Source: Gallionella sp.
GTDB lineage: Bacteria > Pseudomonadota > Gammaproteobacteria > Burkholderiales > Gallionellaceae
Assembly: GCA_028710525.1 (NCBI GenBank)
Contig: JAQTTY010000013.1
Coordinates: forward strand, 29,843 to 93,842
Length of the DNA stretch: 64,000 nucleotides
Direction of reading: 5' to 3'
Shown: positions 54,630 to 64,000 of the stretch, piece after piece
How the letters are laid out: every line of letters starts with the position of its first letter
Numbering within the stretch: position 1 is the first letter of the stretch
Notes under the pieces: model-generated
The model's database searches: none
What the model was told of the DNA's origin: nothing
The model's input: the letters and a program-made list of their open reading frames with translations, nothing else
Program-made: the position numbers and the translations under genes

Positions 54630-55634
54630 ATGTCGCCCATGAATATCACACTAGCAACCCTGCACAGCTATCTGGTTCATCCCTTGGTATTGTTGCTCGT
54701 GTTCCTCGGAGCAAGTGCCACGATGATATGGCGGCTGCAAGCGATGGAGAGTAAAGGCTTCGAGGGGACCGTGCTGGGCACCTTAATCATGCCCTATTGC
54801 TCGGGATTTGCGAATCTGATCTTCGCTTATGTGATGAGCAGCTCGGCCGCAAATGGCGGCTTGGTGATAGAGAACTGTCTGGTCAACAACGTCACCAATC
54901 TGACCCTGCTGCTGGGCTTGTCTGCAATCTTTGGCTCGGCGGTGGTGATGCAGAAGGGCGCTTCTAAATCCAAGGCCAAAGCGCATGCGGAGTTCCATAG
55001 GCTCAATCGTCTCAACCTGCTGGTCACGCTCACCGCCTTGTTCCTGTTCACCGGCACCCTATGGGCCTTGGCCAAAGATGGCGTGTTGGATTTTTATGAT
55101 GGCGTGGTGCTGGTCGCACTGTTCTTGTTCTGGCAGGTGCTGCATGTCTTTGAAGTATTGAAAGACAACATCCGCAAGAGCCGCTCCTTCCATTGGTCTT
55201 TGCTGATAGACATCGCGCTGCTCGGTCTAAGCGCCTACTGCGTCTATTACTCGGTCGACCGTTTAGTAGATTGGGTCACGACCAATCCTAGCCCCTATAT
55301 GAGCTTTGCCAAGCTGGGCTGGTTCAGCGGCCTGCTGATGGTGGTGCCGAATGCCTTCCTCGCACTGTATTACACCCGATTGGGTAGGCAGGATATCGTG
55401 ATGAGTTCTCAGATCGGGGATGGCCATATCTGCATACCGATGTGTATAGGTTTATTCGCGCTGTTCAATCCCATACAAGTGCCAGCATTCTTCCAAATGG
55501 GTGCCTACATCATTCTGGGTGCGGGGGTGATCCACTTCCTATGTGTAGCCTTTATCGGACGTATCCCCCGCTTTGTGGGGATGGGATTGATGGGCGTTTA
55601 TGCGCTGTTCCTTTATAGAGGGCTAGTGCAGTGA
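54630..55634 (+). CDS. Multi-TM protein resembling the sodium/calcium exchanger superfamily
   Basis: Many TM helices; ENCLVNNVTNLTLLLGLSA resembles an alpha-repeat. Confidence 0.55.
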   Translation: MSPMNITLATLHSYLVHPLVLLLVFLGASATMIWRLQAMESKGFEGTVLGTLIMPYCSGFANLIFAYVMSSSAANGGLVIENCLVNNVTNLTLLLGLSAIFGSAVVMQKGASKSKAKAHAEFHRLNRLNLLVTLTALFLFTGTLWALAKDGVLDFYDGVVLVALFLFWQVLHVFEVLKDNIRKSRSFHWSLLIDIALLGLSAYCVYYSVDRLVDWVTTNPSPYMSFAKLGWFSGLLMVVPNAFLALYYTRLGRQDIVMSSQIGDGHICIPMCIGLFALFNPIQVPAFFQMGAYIILGAGVIHFLCVAFIGRIPRFVGMGLMGVYALFLYRGLVQ

Positions 55635-56392
55635 TGGCATTAGGGTGTCGTCATGGAGCGCTGTGGTCATCAGCATTCAAGAGCGTAATTAGCATAGCGA
55701 TGCTGCTGTTGCTGGCATCGTGTTCTACTCTCCCTGCGGTCAATACGTCCGAGCCTGATGTACTCGTTAGCAATGTGCCGCGCTGGCAGCAGGAGTACTC
55801 CGAGTTGGCGCGCGATGGTCAGGTCTATCGACTCGACTCATCAGGTTCCGTGGTTAGGATATATGCCTTCCGCTCCGGCACTGGGGCAAGACTAGGGCAT
55901 AACCATGTGTTGAATGCGCCTCAATTTGCTGGTTGGGTCTATCTGCCGCAAGAGCAGGTTGCGGATGCGCGCTTCGATTTGGAATTCAGACTCGACAGCC
56001 TAAAGTTGGATGATCCAAAAGAGCGCGCACGATTGGGCGAGGCGTTCGCTTCCACGCCATCATCTGGTGCCTTGCAACGAACTCGTGAACATATGTTGGG
56101 TGCTGACAACCTGGATGCGGAACGATTTCCTTTTTTGCGTATCCACTCCTTGCAAGTTAAGGGAGAGTTGCCCAAGTTAGCGGTCAAGGTGCAGGTCGAA
56201 CTACATGGGCAGTTGCACGAGATGTGGTTGCCGTTGGATGTGAGTCGAACGGAAGGTCAGCTGCAAGTACGCGGCGCCATGGTGTTACGACAAAGTGATT
56301 TTGGTGTGCGGCCTTATTCGGTATTAGGAGTTTTTCTTGCGGTGCAAGACGAACTGGTCGTCGAATTTTCCTTGCTGGGTGTGTCACAATAA
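55631..56392 (+). CDS. YceI-like lipoprotein
   Basis: LLLASCSTL lipobox; ARLGHNHVLNAPQFAGWVYLP...FDLEFRLDSLKLDDP. Confidence 0.65.
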   Translation: MMALGCRHGALWSSAFKSVISIAMLLLLASCSTLPAVNTSEPDVLVSNVPRWQQEYSELARDGQVYRLDSSGSVVRIYAFRSGTGARLGHNHVLNAPQFAGWVYLPQEQVADARFDLEFRLDSLKLDDPKERARLGEAFASTPSSGALQRTREHMLGADNLDAERFPFLRIHSLQVKGELPKLAVKVQVELHGQLHEMWLPLDVSRTEGQLQVRGAMVLRQSDFGVRPYSVLGVFLAVQDELVVEFSLLGVSQ

Positions 56393-56417
56393 ACCGATAG
56401 TGTGAAAGGAAGAACAA

Positions 56418-56807
56418 GTGCAAGCCATAGATATGCAGGAGATAGAGCGGCAACATCAACAGCTCATCGCGATGTTTCACGATTTGAGTGCTGCGGTAGA
56501 ACGTTGGGAGCCGCGCGAAACGCTATATCGGAAGATCGATGAAGTGATTGCCAGTACGCGTGCCCACTTCGAAGCGGAAGAGCAACTGATGCAAATGTGT
56601 GCTTTCCCAGGTTTGGAGGAGCACCGCGAAATGCACAGACAATTGGTGCTAGATGCGCTGCATCTAAAGGGCAAGCTGGAATATGTGGGTGAAGAGATGT
56701 TCACCGAATGGTTCGATCACTGGCCCTTTTCAAGAGTGATGGCGCATATCCAATATGCCGACAAACAGCTGGAAGAACATATCTCACGATTTCCTGTCCG
56801 GCAGTGA
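56418..56807 (+). CDS. Hemerythrin-domain protein
   Basis: IERQHQQLIAMFHDL, RAHFEAEEQLMQMCAFPGLEEHREMH. Confidence 0.85.
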   Translation: MQAIDMQEIERQHQQLIAMFHDLSAAVERWEPRETLYRKIDEVIASTRAHFEAEEQLMQMCAFPGLEEHREMHRQLVLDALHLKGKLEYVGEEMFTEWFDHWPFSRVMAHIQYADKQLEEHISRFPVRQ

Positions 56808-56827
56808 CACTTGTATAGCTCACGAGG

Positions 56828-57721
56828 CTATTTACTCAATGATACGGCCAGAGTGCCGGAACGGATATGCAGGTCGCGTTGTGGGAAGGGAATCTCCAGA
56901 CCGCGTTTTTTCAGTTCATCTTCAATTGCCCACAGGTATCGGGCGTGGGTGCGTCCTGGGGTAGCGATGAGATCGGGGCCCACCCAGACCACTAACTCGA
57001 AATCCAAGCTGCTATCGCCAAATTTGACCAGCCACGCATCTGGCTCACGGCCTTTGCCGTTATCCGTGTCGCTGATGCTCAACGCCGCGGCGATAGCGGC
57101 TTCTTTGACGAGCTGTTTGTCCGAACCATAGGCGACCCCAAAGGGAATATGCATGCGACGCAGGCGCTCACCCAGCGTCCAGTTGACGACTCGGCCGGTG
57201 ATGAATTCTGAATTGGGGACGATGATGTCGATGAGGTCGGTGGTGGTGACGCGGGTATAGCGTAGATTGATCTCGGTGACCTTACCCATTACGCCGGATT
57301 GTAGATCGACGAAGTCATCCACTTTGATGATTTTCTCAATGAGGATGATGATGCCGCAGACGAAATTACTGATGATATTCTGCAGCCCAAAGCCCACGCC
57401 CACACCGATTGCGCCTCCTATCACCGTCAATGTGGCGGTATTGAAACCCAGATAATTCAAGCCTACGAATAAGCCGATGATCCAAGTCGTATAGCGGCTG
57501 ATGCGGCTGAGTGCATACCAGCCGGGTCCGGTCTTATTTTCGTGGTCGCTCCCGATGCGGCTCAGGGTGCGCTCTATGATGCTGCCCAGTCTCCATACAA
57601 TTAGCATGATTAAGACCAGCCCAGCGACCCTGAGCAGATTGATGGGTGTGTTTGCGATGTTGAACCATGGGGTGAGGGCGAACTCTTTGAGTTTGAGTAT
57701 GATCGGTTGTAAAGTGTCCAT
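56828..57721 (-). CDS. MscS-family mechanosensitive channel
   Basis: TVIGGAIGVGVGFGLQNIISNFVCGIIILIEKIIKVDDFV. Confidence 0.93.
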   Translation of the reverse strand: MDTLQPIILKLKEFALTPWFNIANTPINLLRVAGLVLIMLIVWRLGSIIERTLSRIGSDHENKTGPGWYALSRISRYTTWIIGLFVGLNYLGFNTATLTVIGGAIGVGVGFGLQNIISNFVCGIIILIEKIIKVDDFVDLQSGVMGKVTEINLRYTRVTTTDLIDIIVPNSEFITGRVVNWTLGERLRRMHIPFGVAYGSDKQLVKEAAIAAALSISDTDNGKGREPDAWLVKFGDSSLDFELVVWVGPDLIATPGRTHARYLWAIEDELKKRGLEIPFPQRDLHIRSGTLAVSLSK

Positions 57722-57842
57722 AAGGCTCTCGCTTGAATTGTTGATCGCCCCATTCTACACATGACATCCGCGGCGCATCCTGATTCTCCCGTTGACTATG
57801 CGATAATCTCCGCCTTGTACACATAGACAAAAGAAGACCTCG

Positions 57843-59225
57843 ATGATCACGACACTATTGATGATAGCCACCATCCTGTTCCTTGCACTGCAACTGGAGG
57901 AGAAACTTAAAGTACCGTCCCCACTGGGTTTGATTGCATTGTCTTTTGTCGCTCACTACGGTTTTCAGAAGATACCCGTGTTGACTGGTGACGCTGAGCA
58001 TTTCGCCACCTTAGTCATCTTTCTACTCCCCATATTGTTGATCTCCGACTCGCTGGAACTCAAGGTCGCTGATCTGAAAGAGCACGCCTACAGTCTGCTG
58101 TATCTGGCCGTGGTGGCTGTGGTGTTGTCGGTAGGCATGGCACTGTCCATCTCGGGTTGGCTGTTCGCCGATTACAACTTGTCCAATGCCGCCGTTATCG
58201 TTTTGTTCGCGATGGTGTTGGCGACCGATCCTGTTTCCGTGGTGAGCATCTTCTCTAAGTTTGAACTGCCGCACAGACTTAAAATATTGGCCGAGGGTGA
58301 AAGTTTGCTTAATGATGCGACTGCGCTGATCGTGTTCGTGTTCGTTGGTCTGTTCGCCATGGGCGGAGGGGAACTGGGCGTCACCTATCTGGCGGAGATC
58401 AGCAGTGAGGTGGTATTCGGCTCGGTGGCGGTGGGGATGGTGGTCGGCTTTATCGGTTTGTTCTTGATGAAGTCAACTCATAACCGCATCGCCGAGATGA
58501 TGGTGTTGGTGATCACCGGTTACGGCGCTTTCGAAATCTCGGAGCATTTCTATACGGTGTTGAATATGTTGGGTGGCCACTCCCATCTGCATCTGTCCGG
58601 CATCCTTGCTTGTATCTTTGCCACACTCACGGTCAACCACGTGATGACTAAGGCGATTGATAACGATGATAAGCAGCTCGATAAAGATCAGGCTGAGTTA
58701 GAACGCGAAGCACAGAGTCGTGAAACTTCGTCCGGCGTCATCAAGAATGTGCTGGGTCGTATCAAGGCGACCTATGAAGAAAAAGAACGTCATCTGCGTA
58801 CCAAGGAAGACGTGCAATTGTTAGCGATGGTGGCTAACACCATCCTGTTCGTGGCGATGGCGGAGATGATAGACATCAATCTGTTGTGGAAATACAAGAC
58901 CGAGATTCTGGTGATGTTCCTTGCAACCACCTTGATTCGTGGCGTGATGATGGGGCTGTTCGCTTGGCTGGCGAACAAGACCGATAAGATGGTGGATATC
59001 AGTTTCCGCTGGTGGGGCGTGCTGACCTTCGCTGGTATCAAAGGTGGCTTGTCTATCGTCATGATCACTATGATCCCCGCGAGCTTCGAATATCTTGAGA
59101 TGTTCAAGGCAGTGGTGATAGGTGTGATCATGCTTTCCACCTTCATCTACTCGGGTGTATTGATCTTTATTATCGGCAAGAACAAAGAGCGCTTCCGCGC
59201 AGAAAAATTGGCCGAGCATCACTAA
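57843..59225 (+). CDS. CPA1-type sodium/proton antiporter
   Basis: VLFAMVLATDPVSVVSIFSKFELPHRLKILAEGESLLNDATALIVF. Confidence 0.92.
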   Translation: MITTLLMIATILFLALQLEEKLKVPSPLGLIALSFVAHYGFQKIPVLTGDAEHFATLVIFLLPILLISDSLELKVADLKEHAYSLLYLAVVAVVLSVGMALSISGWLFADYNLSNAAVIVLFAMVLATDPVSVVSIFSKFELPHRLKILAEGESLLNDATALIVFVFVGLFAMGGGELGVTYLAEISSEVVFGSVAVGMVVGFIGLFLMKSTHNRIAEMMVLVITGYGAFEISEHFYTVLNMLGGHSHLHLSGILACIFATLTVNHVMTKAIDNDDKQLDKDQAELEREAQSRETSSGVIKNVLGRIKATYEEKERHLRTKEDVQLLAMVANTILFVAMAEMIDINLLWKYKTEILVMFLATTLIRGVMMGLFAWLANKTDKMVDISFRWWGVLTFAGIKGGLSIVMITMIPASFEYLEMFKAVVIGVIMLSTFIYSGVLIFIIGKNKERFRAEKLAEHH

Positions 59226-59254
59226 GTGAAGTTAGATATCGAGGAAGGCAAAGC

Positions 59255-60115
59255 ATGAGTGATACACCCATACAGCGAGCCGCTTGGCGTGACAATGTGT
59301 ACCGTGTGATCTTTGAAGCGGACACGCCGGCAGGCAAGCTGTTTGATATCGTGCTGGTGGTGTCCATCATCATCAGTGTGTTGGCGGTGATGTTGGATAG
59401 TGTCGCTTCCATCCATGCACGATGGGAGACCGAGTTGGTGTTTTTGGAGTGGTTGTTCACCATTGTATTTACGGTGGAGTATTTCGCGCGACTGGTATCT
59501 GTGCATAAAGCTTCTGGTTATGCATTCAGCTTTATGGGCATTGTTGATCTCCTCTCGACGTTGCCTAGTTACATCGGTCTTTTCATGAGTGGTGGCAGTT
59601 ACGCAATGTCATTGAGATTGTTGCGTCTGCTGCGCATCTTCCGTGTACTCAAGCTCTCCTACTACCTTGAAGAGAGTCACGTCATGGCACGTGCGCTGGC
59701 GGCAAGTAAGCGCAAGTTGCTGGTGTTTCTGTTGTCCATACTCACACTGGTGATGATACTTGGGACCATCATGTTCACCGTGGAAGGTCCTGAGAACGGC
59801 TATAGCAGTATTCCAGAATCCATCTATTGGGCTATCGTTACCTTGACCACGGTGGGCTATGGGGACATCGCACCTAAAACTGCCTTGGGGCAAACCATCG
59901 CTTCCATGGTGATGATTTTGGGCTATGCCATCATTGCTGTGCCCACCGGTATCGTAACTGCTGAATTGACACGCGCTCAGGCAGACCGAAATCTGGTCAT
60001 TGCTTGTCCGCGCTGCATGTTGGAAGGACATGATTTTAGCGCGGTATATTGCCGTCGCTGCGGCGAGCAACTGCTTGATCACACACAGACGAGTAAAGAA
60101 GAGGATGCATGGTGA
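59255..60115 (+). CDS. Voltage-gated-like potassium channel with C-terminal zinc-ribbon motif
   Basis: VTLTTVGYGDIAPKT selectivity filter; CPRC...CRRC tail. Confidence 0.92.
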   Translation: MSDTPIQRAAWRDNVYRVIFEADTPAGKLFDIVLVVSIIISVLAVMLDSVASIHARWETELVFLEWLFTIVFTVEYFARLVSVHKASGYAFSFMGIVDLLSTLPSYIGLFMSGGSYAMSLRLLRLLRIFRVLKLSYYLEESHVMARALAASKRKLLVFLLSILTLVMILGTIMFTVEGPENGYSSIPESIYWAIVTLTTVGYGDIAPKTALGQTIASMVMILGYAIIAVPTGIVTAELTRAQADRNLVIACPRCMLEGHDFSAVYCRRCGEQLLDHTQTSKEEDAW

Positions 60116-61788
60116 TGAAAAATATACTGGCCTTGATTTTATGTCTGATGTTCGTCAACCCATCTTGGGCGGCGCGCTCACAGCCTGCCGCTGTGGCTTC
60201 GGCTCCTATTGCTGTTTCGGCAGTGGCAGCATCGGCGCCACTCGCACTAGAAGCGACTTCTATGGTGACCTTGGCGGGTGAGGAGATATTCCGAGTACAG
60301 GCTAGTCCGGTTGCCTCTCTTTCAGTGCAAGCGCGTGTCAATCTGATCAAAAGCAATATCCAGACTTTTGCTGACAGTAAAGTAGACATCAAAAAACTCA
60401 AGGTGTTAGAGGGGCCGGAAGGCGCCGCAATTGGCACTGCAGATGGCGTCTTGCTGGTCATCACCGAGCAGGATGCAAAGCTGGAGAATAAGACCACACT
60501 GGAGTTGGCGATAAGTGTATTAGGCAAAGTGCAGACCGCAGTTGAGGACTATCGTACCAAGCACACTTGGAAGACTTATGCCATAGGTGCGGCCTTTTCA
60601 ATTTTGTCCATTATTGGACTATGGCAGGCGCTGCTATGGAATTCGCGTGCATTCGAGTGGCTTACCCGCAAAGCCCTGACGGTGCACGATTTCTGGAAGA
60701 GCGGTATTCACTTCAAGGGTATAGAAGTACTGTCATCGACCCGCATAGAAAATATCGTTTTGCTTGCACTGAAATCGCTGCGCATTTTTGTGGTGTTGTT
60801 ATGCCTGTATTTTTTCTTGCCGCTGATTCTTAGTTTCTTCCCTGAAACCCGCAAGCTCAGCTCGACCATTTTCGATTATCTGCTGACACCGTTCGCGAGC
60901 ATCTTCTATACGCTGGTCAAATACATCCCGAATTTGTTCTATATATTTGTCATCGGGGTCATCGCCAACTACATACTGAAGCTGATCTCTTATGTGTTCA
61001 CGCTGATCGAGCATGGTGATCTGAAATTCGACTGGTTCTATGAGGATTGGGCGCGACCCACATACCAGATCGTGCGCTTCTTGGTCATCGTCACCGCACT
61101 GATCAGTGCTTATCCCTACATCCCAGGTTCGAGTTCGGAGGCCTTCCAAGGAGTTGGTTTGGTGCTGGGTGCAATCATATCCTTCGCGTCTTCCTCGGCG
61201 ATCTCCAATATCGTGGCTGGGGTTATCCTCACCTATACACGGGCGTTCAGGCTGAATGACCGCATCCAGGTCGGCGAGACCGTGGGCGATGTGGTCGAGA
61301 AGACCTTGCTTGTCACGCGAGTGAAGACTATCAAGCATGTGGTCATCACTATTCCTAATTCGCTGGTGATGGGTACCCAGATTATTAATTTCAGTACTTC
61401 TGCGGCAGAAGGCAGGGGAGTGATTCTGCATACCTCAGTAACGATAGGCTATGACGTGGCATGGAAGCAGGTCGAATCATTATTGATTGCTGCGGCATTG
61501 AAGACAGACAAGTTACTTAAAACACCCGCCCCCTTTGTATTGCAAACCTCATTGGATGATTGGTATGTGGCATACGAGATAAACGCCTATACCAAAGAGC
61601 CTGAGCTTATGGCTGTCATCTACTCAGAATTGCATAAAAACATACAAGAGGAATTTGATGTGGCGGGAGTGGAGATCATGTCTCCGCACTATATGACCTT
61701 GCGCGATGGTAATGCATCGACTGTGCCCAGCGTGTTGGGTGCGCCGGGTTATACAACGCCCGCTTTCACGGTGCGCGATGTGAAGTGA
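60109..61788 (+). CDS. Large MscS-family channel with N-terminal exported domain
   Basis: Signal peptide; GLVLGAIISFASSSAISNIVAGVILTYTRAFRLNDRIQVGE. Confidence 0.9.
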   Translation: MVMKNILALILCLMFVNPSWAARSQPAAVASAPIAVSAVAASAPLALEATSMVTLAGEEIFRVQASPVASLSVQARVNLIKSNIQTFADSKVDIKKLKVLEGPEGAAIGTADGVLLVITEQDAKLENKTTLELAISVLGKVQTAVEDYRTKHTWKTYAIGAAFSILSIIGLWQALLWNSRAFEWLTRKALTVHDFWKSGIHFKGIEVLSSTRIENIVLLALKSLRIFVVLLCLYFFLPLILSFFPETRKLSSTIFDYLLTPFASIFYTLVKYIPNLFYIFVIGVIANYILKLISYVFTLIEHGDLKFDWFYEDWARPTYQIVRFLVIVTALISAYPYIPGSSSEAFQGVGLVLGAIISFASSSAISNIVAGVILTYTRAFRLNDRIQVGETVGDVVEKTLLVTRVKTIKHVVITIPNSLVMGTQIINFSTSAAEGRGVILHTSVTIGYDVAWKQVESLLIAAALKTDKLLKTPAPFVLQTSLDDWYVAYEINAYTKEPELMAVIYSELHKNIQEEFDVAGVEIMSPHYMTLRDGNASTVPSVLGAPGYTTPAFTVRDVK

Positions 61789-61822
61789 AACTGAACACTA
61801 TGCGGCGCTGTGGATGACGCGC

Positions 61823-61870
61823 AAAGAAAAGAGCCCCTTACCAAGTTAATGGTAAGGGGCTCTTTTCTTT
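61823..61870. terminator. Bidirectional terminator between convergent MscS and rhlE genes
   Basis: aaagaaaagagccccttacca-agttaa-tggtaaggggctcttttcttt, 21 bp perfect arms. Confidence 0.95.
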
Positions 61871-61879
61871 CCAAGTCTA

Positions 61880-63391
61880 TTAGCGACCGCGTCTTACTGC
61901 TGGACGGGGCGAGAACAGAGCTGGTTGTGGCATAGCCTGATGGCGCGCAGCTTCAGACAAATGTTTCTGATCGCCTTCTGGCTTGGCGGCAGGACGTGGC
62001 TTGGCAGTTGCTTGCTGACCGTTGCGTGGCTGTTGGTCGCGCGCTTGCGCTGGGCGACTCTGTGCATCGCGTGGTGGACGTGGCTTTTGACCTTGTCCGG
62101 TACGCGGTTGCTGGCCACGGTTAGGTGCGGCGGTAGTGTTGCTGTGACGCTTCTGCCCATGTTGCGGACGAGGAGGGCGCGGGGCTTCGGGTGGCAGGTT
62201 GGTAGGTGCCACGAAGCTGTCTATGCTCACGCGCGGAATCTGCATCTTGATCAGACGCTCAATGTTCTTCAGGTGCAGCGCCTCTTCGTTATCCACCAGC
62301 GAGATTGCAGCACCATTGCTGCCTGCACGACCAGTACGGCCGATGCGGTGTACATAGTCTTCCGGCACATTGGGTAGTTCGAAGTTGACTACGTGCGGCA
62401 ACATATCGATATCTAAACCGCGCGCCGCGATATCGGTGGCGACCAACACTGGCAGTGTGCCAGCTTTGAATTCTGCAAGCGCCTTGGTGCGCGCGGATTG
62501 GCTTTTGTTGCCATGTATGGCTGCAGAAGGAATGCCATCCGCACCAAGTTTTTCTGCGAGACGATTCGCGCCGTGCTTGGTACGCGTGAACACCAACACC
62601 TGTTTCCAGTCGTTGTGTTTGATCAGATGCGCAAGCAGATGGCTCTTTAGTTTTTGCGGCACCATGTGCACGCTCTGTGAGACCAGTTCGGACGTGGTAT
62701 TGCGGCGTGCCACTTCTACAAAACCTGGGTTATGCAGTAGGCCATCCGCCAGTGTCTTGATCTCGTCGGAGAAGGTCGCGGAGAACAACAGGTTTTGGCG
62801 TTGCTTGGGCAAGAGCGCGAGAATCTTGCGGATGTCGCGTATGAAACCCATATCCAGCATGCGGTCAGCTTCGTCGAGTACGAAGATCTCAACGGCAGAT
62901 AGATCCAGCGTCTTCTGGCCCACGTGGTCGAGCAAGCGGCCAGGGGTGGCGACCAGGATGTCGACTTGGCCACGCAGGGCCTTGATCTGCGGATTCACGT
63001 TCACACCGCCGAACATCACCATCGATTTAAACGGCATGTACTTGCCGTAAGTCTGTACTGACTCTTCCACCTGTGCGGCGAGTTCACGCGTAGGGGTAAG
63101 AATCAGGCAACGTGGTCTACCGGCAGCTGGTGCGACAATCTTTTCAGACAAGCGATGCAGGATGGGTAGGGTGAAACCGGCGGTCTTGCCGGTGCCGGTT
63201 TGTGCACCAGCCAACAGGTCTCCGCCGCTCAATACCAAAGGTATAGCTTGGGCTTGGACGGGCGTGGGAATCGTGTAACCGGCATCAGTGATGGCGCGTA
63301 ATAACGGGGCTGCCAGATTGAGACTGGCAAAAGTGTTTTCTTGGGACAAAGGCTTACTCCAGCGACGGCCTGCCGCAGCTTGCGGCACCAA
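61880..63391 (-). CDS. rhlE: DEAD-box ATP-dependent RNA helicase with basic low-complexity tail
   Basis: [44 protein letters not shown]; true start may be at an internal codon. Confidence 0.94.
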   Translation of the reverse strand: MVPQAAAGRRWSKPLSQENTFASLNLAAPLLRAITDAGYTIPTPVQAQAIPLVLSGGDLLAGAQTGTGKTAGFTLPILHRLSEKIVAPAAGRPRCLILTPTRELAAQVEESVQTYGKYMPFKSMVMFGGVNVNPQIKALRGQVDILVATPGRLLDHVGQKTLDLSAVEIFVLDEADRMLDMGFIRDIRKILALLPKQRQNLLFSATFSDEIKTLADGLLHNPGFVEVARRNTTSELVSQSVHMVPQKLKSHLLAHLIKHNDWKQVLVFTRTKHGANRLAEKLGADGIPSAAIHGNKSQSARTKALAEFKAGTLPVLVATDIAARGLDIDMLPHVVNFELPNVPEDYVHRIGRTGRAGSNGAAISLVDNEEALHLKNIERLIKMQIPRVSIDSFVAPTNLPPEAPRPPRPQHGQKRHSNTTAAPNRGQQPRTGQGQKPRPPRDAQSRPAQARDQQPRNGQQATAKPRPAAKPEGDQKHLSEAARHQAMPQPALFSPRPAVRRGR

Positions 63392-63598
63392 TCGAGACTG
63401 ACGAATGAGGGTTGTAAAGTGTTGTGATGCTTTATGCCGCTACGCTGATTGGGGGGCGCAGGGTGGGCGCATTATACCTATATCGTCTATTTAGGGCTGA
63501 TTTTAGGTTAGCGAGGATTTTATGAGGCGAGTAAAGGCGCATCCACTGTGTGATTGCTGGGTACGACAGTGTGAAGCCCCGAGTTTGACTTAGGCAGC

Positions 63599-63721
63599 TT
63601 AGACTTCACTGCTGGCGATGATTGCCAGAGGTACAAAGACTGCTGCAGAGATCAAAGACACGATCAACCAACGAAATGCGCCTGCGACTTTTTGTCCTGC
63701 TCTGGAAAGAGTACGTCTCAT
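63599..63721 (-). CDS. 40-aa single-TM peptide
   Basis: Reverse strand AAGGAGGTCAAC-ATG then MRRTLSRAGQKVAGAFRWLIVSLISAAVFVPLAIIASSEV*; below the ORF-track size cutoff. Confidence 0.6.
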   Translation of the reverse strand: MRRTLSRAGQKVAGAFRWLIVSLISAAVFVPLAIIASSEV

Positions 63722-63886
63722 GTTGACCTCCTTGGTATGTGCGGCCATAGGATGAAAGAGGACTTTTGCAATGACCGTGAGATCACAGTACGACCAGATG
63801 GATAAATTGTAAATACCACTAAATGACTAGCCTAAAGAGGTCGATGGCGTTTGTTAAATTATTGATAAATATACACTAGTGTCCGG

Positions 63887-64000
63887 TTAAGAATCGAATA
63901 GATTCAGTTGGTTGCTGAAATCGGTGTTTGTTGCCTCGCCACGGATGCCCTGCAAGGCTTGTTGTATGGGCATTTTCTCGAACAGAGTGACCGACAGAAT
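63887..64000 (-). mobile_element. C-terminus of an IS4-like transposase, truncated by window end; possible IS end near 63878
   Basis: Reverse-strand ...ILSVTLFEKMPIQQALQGIRGEATNTDFSNQLNLFDS*; stop immediately next to agtgtccggttaag. Confidence 0.7.

Noticed and set aside
60799-61431. 210-aa minus-strand ORF antisense to the large MscS gene
   Set aside because: Antisense shadow of a clear channel gene; composition unlike a real protein.

Overview
This 64 kb chromosomal window looks betaproteobacterial. Gene order and families resemble Nitrosomonadales/Gallionellaceae, but that is inference only. Most of it is housekeeping: mtgA (partial), aroE, a metal-uptake locus, htpX, bcp-slyD, panC-panD, tpiA-secG-tRNA-Leu(GAG), a complete nuoA-N operon followed by an adenylate cyclase, NfeD/stomatin, purB, mnmA, tRNA-Leu(CAA), queA-tgt-yajC-secD-secF, and rhlE at the end. 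The more accessory part is about 44.4-61.8 kb. It holds a sucrose synthesis/turnover cluster (PfkB kinase, sucrose-phosphate synthase, sucrose-phosphatase, amylosucrase) directly followed by an MscS channel, then further ion and osmotic genes: two more MscS genes, a CPA1 antiporter, a Kv-like channel and a CaCA-like protein. The most checkable less-obvious observations are: (1) a bacteriohemerythrin whose only well-placed start after a strong Shine-Dalgarno appears to be ATA; (2) a sucrose-phosphate synthase whose fused phosphatase domain has lost its nucleophile; (3) an AT-rich, structured leader with competing hairpins upstream of the sucrose operon; (4) a dispersed-repeat-like segment coding inside nuoL; (5) three copies of a 'ccacgaaagacacgaa' repeat, one of them interrupted; (6) an unlisted 40-aa membrane peptide with a perfect Shine-Dalgarno; (7) an IS4-like transposase C-terminus at the right edge. 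I saw no CRISPR array, prophage or clearly unprecedented multi-gene system.
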